Source: Ipomoea triloba
Lineage: Eukaryota; Streptophyta; Magnoliopsida; Solanales; Convolvulaceae
DNA: 64,000 nucleotides
Reading direction: 5' to 3'
NCBI RefSeq assembly: GCF_003576645.1
Contig: NC_044925.1
Span: 22,318,508 to 22,382,507 of the forward strand
Made by a program: the position numbers and the translations under genes. The stretch's first letter is position 1; every line of letters begins with the position of its first letter. The notes beneath the pieces were generated by a model, which saw only the letters and a program-made list of their open reading frames with translations, had not been told where the DNA came from and searched no databases. Of this stretch, positions 58,097-64,000 are shown in pieces.

Positions 58097-59380
58097 AAGT
58101 AGATATATCTAGTTTTTTTTTTCAAATACACACAGATTTTAGAATTAATAAGTAATAAATCTGCAAAAAAAAAAAAAAAATCCAATTTCCAAGCACCATT
58201 TCTCGATACAGTCATTTTTTTTTTCTAAAAAGTAGTCCAAAGCCTTCAGTCTTACTTCACATGGGATGATTTATTTTAAGTTGGGTATGGTGAGGAATGT
58301 ATATATACGATGGTATACGGCAGCCGTTATATATCAGAGGAGAGAGAAAATGTATGTAAACATTTAATAATTTTTTTTATTGAAACATCGATATTCTTGT
58401 CCAGTTTTCAAAACGTCTATGTTTTAGTCCATTACATTCCATTGGCCGCCGTTTTCCTTGTCGTCTTCTTCTTTTTCTGCATCATTGGGATGTTGTTGGT
58501 CGTTGTGTGCAGGTGTTGAGATCCATGGCATCTGGTTGGTTAAAGGCTTTGATTACCGCCCTCTGATCTTCTCCTCCGCTCGTCCTCCCGGAAGACACAT
58601 AGAAATTGCGATTCTTCTTGCTTGCTGCTGTTTCCACCAAATCTACACAGGTTTTTGGATTTCTTCGTTTATTTGGCATTTTCTTTGTTCGCCGATTTTT
58701 TTCTAATCATGCTAAGCTTTGCCTCCCTGAGTCTCCATTTTTTAAAAAACAAATGAGAAACAAATAATCTCCTTTCCTAGAGTGAATACCCTAAAATTTG
58801 AATAGAGACTTAATGACCTATGTTTTTTTTTTTTTTCTGCAAAATAAATGAGAAATAAATAATCTCCCTTTTCTGCAAAATAAATGAGAAACACAGTACT
58901 TTAAAATTTGAATAGAAGCTTAATGACTCTATGTTTCTTGGTTTTTTCTTCTCACAGTGTAAATATGGGTTTCACCCATCACCACAAAATCATCTATTTA
59001 TAGGCTGTTTCTCACTAAACTTAAATAGAAGCTTAATGACTCTATGCTGGCTTGTGTTGTACTCAACATTGGTTTGCCAGGAAGGAAGTTTCTTGTACAC
59101 AAAGACGAAGAGGTGCCTAGGAAATTGGAATGGAATTTAATAAAAATAAAATTTTAAAATAGAGAGATTTGTGTAGAACAAAATTTTAAAATTAAGTTAT
59201 CAGTGGCTATTTTATATAGTAAGATATCTCTTAATCTCTTAAGAGCTGTTTCTAGACAAATGTAACATATCAGCCATCGATTATAACTAGTCCGAACTAA
59301 AAAAAAAATATACATATAATTTATTTGTTTTTAAAATTCAACTTATTCGATCTTTTTCCCGTAAGGTTTGTGTTTCACCG
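58097..59380. other. 5' flank of the coiled-coil gene
   Basis: The patch 58500-58660 is GC-richer and may be an upstream non-coding exon, but no consistent coding frame was found. Cttaatgactctatg with aaataaatgagaaa units repeats near 58760, 58860 and 59030. Confidence 0.35.
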
Positions 59381-61277
59381 ATGGCGGAGCAGCGACGTTT
59401 ACTTCCCACTTGTCTCACCGCAAGCTCGTCTGCTTCGGAGGTGGTCGAGTTTTTTAGGATGTCTGCATGGCTAATGGACTTAACCGTGGACCAGAAAGCA
59501 TTGACTGATCGAGAAAATGCTCTGAAGACGGAGATGGAGAATTGCAAAAAAGCCAAGGAGTCTGTGATAGAATTTGGGAATTGGAAAATGAGGGTCAATG
59601 GAGAAATCCAAGAGTTGAAGGAGACTAGGAAAGCGGAAGTTGAGGAGAGACTAGAGGTCTCTGAGAGAAGATCTGTCTTGTTGGACAAGAGGGTGGCTCT
59701 CATGGAGGAAAATAGTTCTTATGCTGCTGTAAGACTTGCAGCTGATGAGAATGGTATGGTGTTTTAGATTTTATTTTATTTTTAAACTATATGTTCTGGC
59801 CTATATATGTATGTATATGCCCTATTTGTTGTTAATTAATTGTGTATGTGTTTCATATAAGTAACTATATATAATGTTAGTCAAAATTGATGATTTGATG
59901 AGGATGAAATGTCTGTTGATAACATTGCAGTTGGCAAGTCTACAGTTTCAGACCTCAACTTGAAACCCCAAAATGATGGGAGCGGAGCATGGGTAGATCA
60001 AAATGAGATGCGTTTGACATTAATAAATGATCCTCAACTTTGTATGAGTGCTCTTTGTGCACTTTATAGAGACCTAATTTCTGCACCATTGTCAAATGAT
60101 CAATTCGGGTATGATTTCAAAGCCGGCCACTTTACTTTTTATCCATCTATGCTTTCTTTATTTATATCAAAAAACATACTGCTGTTACATACTTCACCAT
60201 CATTTGAATGTATACAAAATATATAGTATGAAAATAACTTAAGAGTTCATTATTTATATGTATATATAAGGTTCATTATTTGAACATGTACAAACTAATT
60301 AAAGTTTGATTATTTAGGTATGCATATTTTAGGTAAATTTCTGTTGTACCATGAAAATAATTGTTTGTAGAATATAACTGGACTTATTGGGCATACTCCA
60401 TTCCCCTTTCCTTGAAAATCTAATATTCAATAAATCAATGTTCAATATTTCTACACATAATGTGCATAAAGTTAACTGTTTGGGTATATATGGTTCATTA
60501 TTTGAGCATGTACAAACTGATGGGAGATTGATTATTTAGACATTAATTCTACGTTCATTTTGTTGTATATGAGGATCATTATTTGTAGAACATAATTAGA
60601 CTTATTCAGCATACTTCATGTATACCCCTTTATTTAACAGTCTAATATTGAGTAACTCAATATTCACTATTCGTACACATAATGTTTGAGTAACTCAATA
60701 TTCACTATTCGTACACATAATGTTCACTATTTGTATGTAAATATAAAGTTCACAATCTGTATCTTAATGATCTATGGCTTTACATGGTCATGCTCCATTC
60801 TGGTTTATGAATATATACAAAGTAGAAATGTGCTTCTTTTTTGTCTTAATTAACATGTTTTTGGGAATGAAGAGTGCAACTTCCTCCTGATTTTCTATTT
60901 TGATCTAATACATATCTTTCTGGTGGGGCACAAATTTGTATATGCACTCTTCTTTTCAAATCACATGTATAATTTGTTACTTTAACTCATTGAGGACATT
61001 ATGGGTTCATCAAATGAAATGCCTATTTACCAGTTGGATGTTACATAATGTTTGAATCAAGAATTTATGTACTTTTTTTTTCAGGGTTGAATTGGCTAAG
61101 TATCTCATTAACGGCCACCCAGAGAATAAACTCAATAGGCCTATGTCAGAAATACCTGAAGTTGTTGCTGAGGAATCTATATGGTTAGCTCTCAAGTACA
61201 GTGAACAACTTTTTCGCATATACTCTAGTGGTGAGGATCCGCTGTTCTGTCACAATTCTATAAGTTCCAAGCATTAA
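59381..61277 (+). CDS. unrecognised coiled-coil protein
   Basis: Exons 59381-59753, 59931-60108 and 61085-61277 give 247 residues. Introns are GT-AG and phases close (ADEN|V, FG|V). I do not recognise the family with certainty. Residues about 40-115 are strongly charged and heptad-like (RENALKTEMENCKKAKESV, then GEIQELKETRKAEVEERLE), predicting a coiled coil. The C-terminal half is a compact hydrophobic region (DPQLCMSALCALYRDLI, VELAKYLINGHPENKL, EESIWLALKYSEQLFRIY). There is no signal peptide, membrane segment or enzyme motif. The 54194 duplicate shares its start and 5' context, supporting the ATG. It could be a structural or scaffold protein; no function is assigned. Confidence 0.78.
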
Positions 61278-63328
61278 CTAGTGTGCTTCCAAAGATGCAG
61301 ATTGTGCATATGCATGCACCTCCATTGGTCTTTATGTTGAATTGTGTTTAAATTTTATTATAAACTTTCTTTCATCTGCCCTAGTTACAATTTGAAATTT
61401 AAAAGACTTTTTCAGTATTTGATGCTCGAAGGGTTGCAATTTCATTTGGATACTGATCTAAGTTGCATCATATCATACATTAATGTTACTAATTAAGTTT
61501 CTCTTATTCTCTTATCATACATGACAAACAAATATTGTTAGTAAACTACAAAACATAACCCTAACATGCTATCTGTGCTATACTTATTTATATTTGTTAC
61601 AATACTTAGCTAATTTAGACATTTTATTGCCCATATAGTTCTCTATTCTATATTTTAGATTTGTTTCCCTTCTTACTAATGAGTTCCCCCAGTAGATTAG
61701 AACATATTAAAGTTGTTGAAAACTTGGCATAAACCACACATTAATGCTCACTAAACTATATATGAACTTTCCATCATTCCATGTATGTTATTTGGTGATT
61801 GACTAATTAACCTAAACAAATCTCTTCATGCTCAAGTTTTAATGCAAATTTTGTAGTCCTTTTAGTACAAGCTAAGGGCATTTAATTTGGATGTCAAACT
61901 TCCTCAATTGTTGAACAAAAGCTTGCTCATCCATGGCTTATGGATGCCAAGGGCCTTGTAGTCCATTGGCATCAAACCCTTCCCTTTATACGGGAGGTGG
62001 TGGGTTCGAGCCTCAGATACTGACAAAGGGGGGAGGGGGTGATTTCCGTTCGACTTCAATCGGACTGTTCTAAGCTATGACCGTATGGTTTCATACTTTT
62101 TGTTCCTCACTCATCAAATGTTTTAGCTCATTCGATGTTTAGCTACCACTGTCTATTCTCAGGCTAGCAAGTTACATTGTATTAGGACTTGTCCCCCTGA
62201 CTCACATTGTATTAGGACTTGTCCCCCTGACTTTGCCTTGATTCTTTTACAGTAATTCTAGCTTTAATTTGTTTTTTGCCTTAAAAAAAAAAAGATGTTT
62301 ATCATGTTCAAGATTAATAAAAGAAATATATAAATCTAGCCTATTCTATGTAGACAAATAGGAAAACAAAAAAAAGAATAATTTATAAAAGCTAAACTTG
62401 GAGTATTATATCATAAATGCATACAACTTCAATTCACATATATGTAGATGAATCACAATTGCAGACATAACTATCAACTGTGCATCCATTAATGTCTTCC
62501 TAAGTTTTCCTTAATTATTCCTCTCCATCTTTCTATGGTCAGTGCACCACAAGGAAATATCAGCTATAAATTACAATTATAACAGTTCCATCTAAAACAT
62601 TGTTTCTCATTCCATTAATTTGAATTTCTAATCACTTATTGATTTTCCACATCAAAATACTCCAATGATAATTACCTACCTTAATTGTCATTGTTCATGC
62701 CTAGCTAATATAATGTTTCATGCGTATACCAAACATAATAATCTACATTGCAATATGTTTTTTTACCCTTACCATTGTAATCTTGAAGACCTTAATGCAT
62801 CTATCCATTAATTGGTTGCTAGCCTTACGCTTCTCCGCACTTGGCTCTTCCCCTTTGTATATGAGGCCGGGGAACCCTATTTTCTAAAGATCATCGCCTG
62901 TAAGTATTTTCCCATATATATTATATAATAATATATTATATTATATTATTAAGTAGTTGCGGTGCAAGTAGATGATTAAGTCAATTACTGATTTAGTGAT
63001 TAGTCAGTTAGGTAATTAATTTAGATATTCAGTTTAGTTTTAGCTGAATATCTGTCTATATTGGTGGCATGTAAGTTTCTAAGTTCCTGTATTCAGAATA
63101 CACACCATCTAAGTATTCAAGAGAGAAGTGGTAGACAAAAAACTAACCTTAGCAATTCCAACAACGAAGATATCCAGTTGATCCTAAAACTTTGACTGTT
63201 AGGAGGTCAGGTTTCTTGTGATTCTAAGTTTAATTTTCTTTAGTTTATATTAGTTAATAATAATATCTAGCATCGCTGCCATCAACCCTCACCATCTCTC
63301 CTTCTCCGATCGAGCTCCCTTAAAAGCC
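61278..63328. other. intergenic DNA and 5' flank of the HMGB-like gene
   Basis: It contains a SINE-like repeat (61948-62040) and a 30-bp tandem duplication at about 62177-62234 (cattgtattaggacttgtcc). The right end (63265-63328) is a plausible pyrimidine-rich 5' UTR. No other gene is seen. Confidence 0.4.
61948..62040 (+). repeat. tRNA-derived SINE-like repeat
   Basis: A-box-like TAGTCCATTGG (61959-61969) and B-box-like GGTTCGAGCC (62003-62012) are 34 bases apart, with ccttgta at the head as in the 31645 and 33393 copies. It is the clearest of the tRNA-like repeats here. Confidence 0.6.
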
Positions 63329-64000
63329 ATGGCCGACGCTATTCCGGCGAAGAAAGGAAAATCCAGAAAGGCATTGAAGAATCGGAAGGCTTCATCGAGT
63401 GAGGCCAATATAATGGCCGCCTCAGTCTCCGACGCACCCGTTGCTACAATTCCAGCGGGAGAGTCCGCTGAAAAAGAGAACCATGAGTACCTCTGCCAGA
63501 AGAATTCGAATAAAGGGGCCTCAAAGGAGAAAAAGCAAACAGAAGAGTCGTCATTTGAGAAGGAAATCCTAGAAATGCAGGAGAAGCTTCAGCAGTTGAA
63601 GATTGAAAAGGAGCAGTCTGAGGAGTTGTTGAAGGCCAAGGAAGAAATGTTGATACAGAAGGAGAAAGAACAAGAGAAGCTAGAAACGGAACTCAAGAAA
63701 CTGCAGAAAATCAAGGAGTTTAAACCCAATCTCGTACGTTTCTAGATTCCATTGTAATCTAATTCGTCTATGTATGCTTCATTAGCGGTTTTTCTAATTG
63801 ACTGAATGCTTGTACCGAACTTCCCAACTATAAAGGGAGACAAAGATGAAGAGAAGAAGAAAGGGGAGAAGGTGAAAAAGGCAGCTACACAGTACGTTGG
63901 AAATGAGAAATGTGAGGAAGAGGAGAATCAGAAGAGCGCTGAAACGCATGCAATAATCTCCGGTGAAGAGGCAAAACAGGTGCGACGCTCTACGCGAATA
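63329..64000 (+). CDS. HMGB6/13-like (3xHMG-box) protein, N-terminal part
   Basis: Exon 1 is 63329-63733 (135 codons). Exon 2 starts at 63836 and remains open to the window end or to a possible GT donor near 63979. Exon 1 starts MADAIPAKKGKSRKALKNRK, then NIMA, KENHEYL, and a coiled coil (FEKEILEMQEKLQQLKIEKE, EELLKAKEEML, EKLETELKKLQKIKEFKP). This resembles the N-terminus of plant HMGB6/HMGB13 proteins, which carry three HMG boxes, bind DNA and associate with mitotic chromosomes. Exon 2 is Lys/Glu-rich (KDEEKKKGEKVKKA). No HMG box is reached before 64000, so this part of the assignment rests on the N-terminus alone. Confidence 0.75.

Noticed and set aside
58310..58706. Possible small membrane protein or first exon upstream of the coiled-coil gene
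   Set aside because: Frames are Phe/Val-rich by composition, compete in three registers and have no clear splice continuation; it may be a non-coding upstream exon.
61959..62012. tRNA gene
   Set aside because: A- and B-box words are present, but no cloverleaf or anticodon arm could be completed; it fits a tRNA-derived SINE better.

Overview
This is nuclear DNA from a flowering plant, most likely a eudicot. It has AT-rich intergenic space, GT-AG introns, short-LTR Ty1/copia elements, a LINE, MITEs and Helitron ends, and its genes have clear plant orthologues. Protein resemblance suggests an asterid, but the window alone cannot fix the species. No bacterial, organellar or CRISPR-like feature was seen.

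Six host genes are supported. (1) On the minus strand, 1208-3724 encodes a TRICHOME BIREFRINGENCE-LIKE (TBL) wall-polysaccharide O-acetyltransferase in 3 exons. (2) On the minus strand, 11374-14785 encodes an ENHANCED DISEASE RESISTANCE 4-like zinc-ribbon protein in 5 exons. (3) On the minus strand, 29080-29436 is a small intronless plant protein of unknown function. (4) On the plus strand, 42105-45978 encodes the mitochondrial adenine nucleotide carrier ADNT1 in 8 exons. (5) On the plus strand, 59381-61277 encodes an unrecognised coiled-coil protein in 3 exons, with a truncated duplicate at 54194-54408. (6) On the plus strand, 63329 to the window end is the N-terminal part of an HMGB6/13-type (3xHMG-box) protein. 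For every complete multi-exon model the splice sites are GT/AG and the phases close.

Most of the rest is transposon-derived. Three Ty1/copia elements are present: a 3' end at 1-742, a full-length copy at 18278-22638, and a full-length minus-strand copy at 46731-51612 with a GGAGT target duplication. The second copy sits inside a LINE, and removing it with one 5-bp target duplication restores the LINE reading frame exactly. Both full-length copies are dead through TAG stops and small frameshifts. A long-LTR, gypsy-like remnant lies at 23546-25518. Non-autonomous DNA elements (hAT-like, CACTA-like, Helitron ends), tRNA-derived SINE-like repeats and microsatellites fill the gaps.

The most unusual non-coding signal is a dispersed family with short GTGGACC/GGTCCAC terminal modules, often next to an AAATTTGCCC-like end, whose copies carry quite different internal repeat arrays. 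The interval 53240-61300 is a second focus: a segmental duplication there includes a 5' fragment of the coiled-coil gene flanked by two 215-bp direct repeats. The host genes are unrelated neighbours rather than one pathway, and I saw no clear new multi-gene system.
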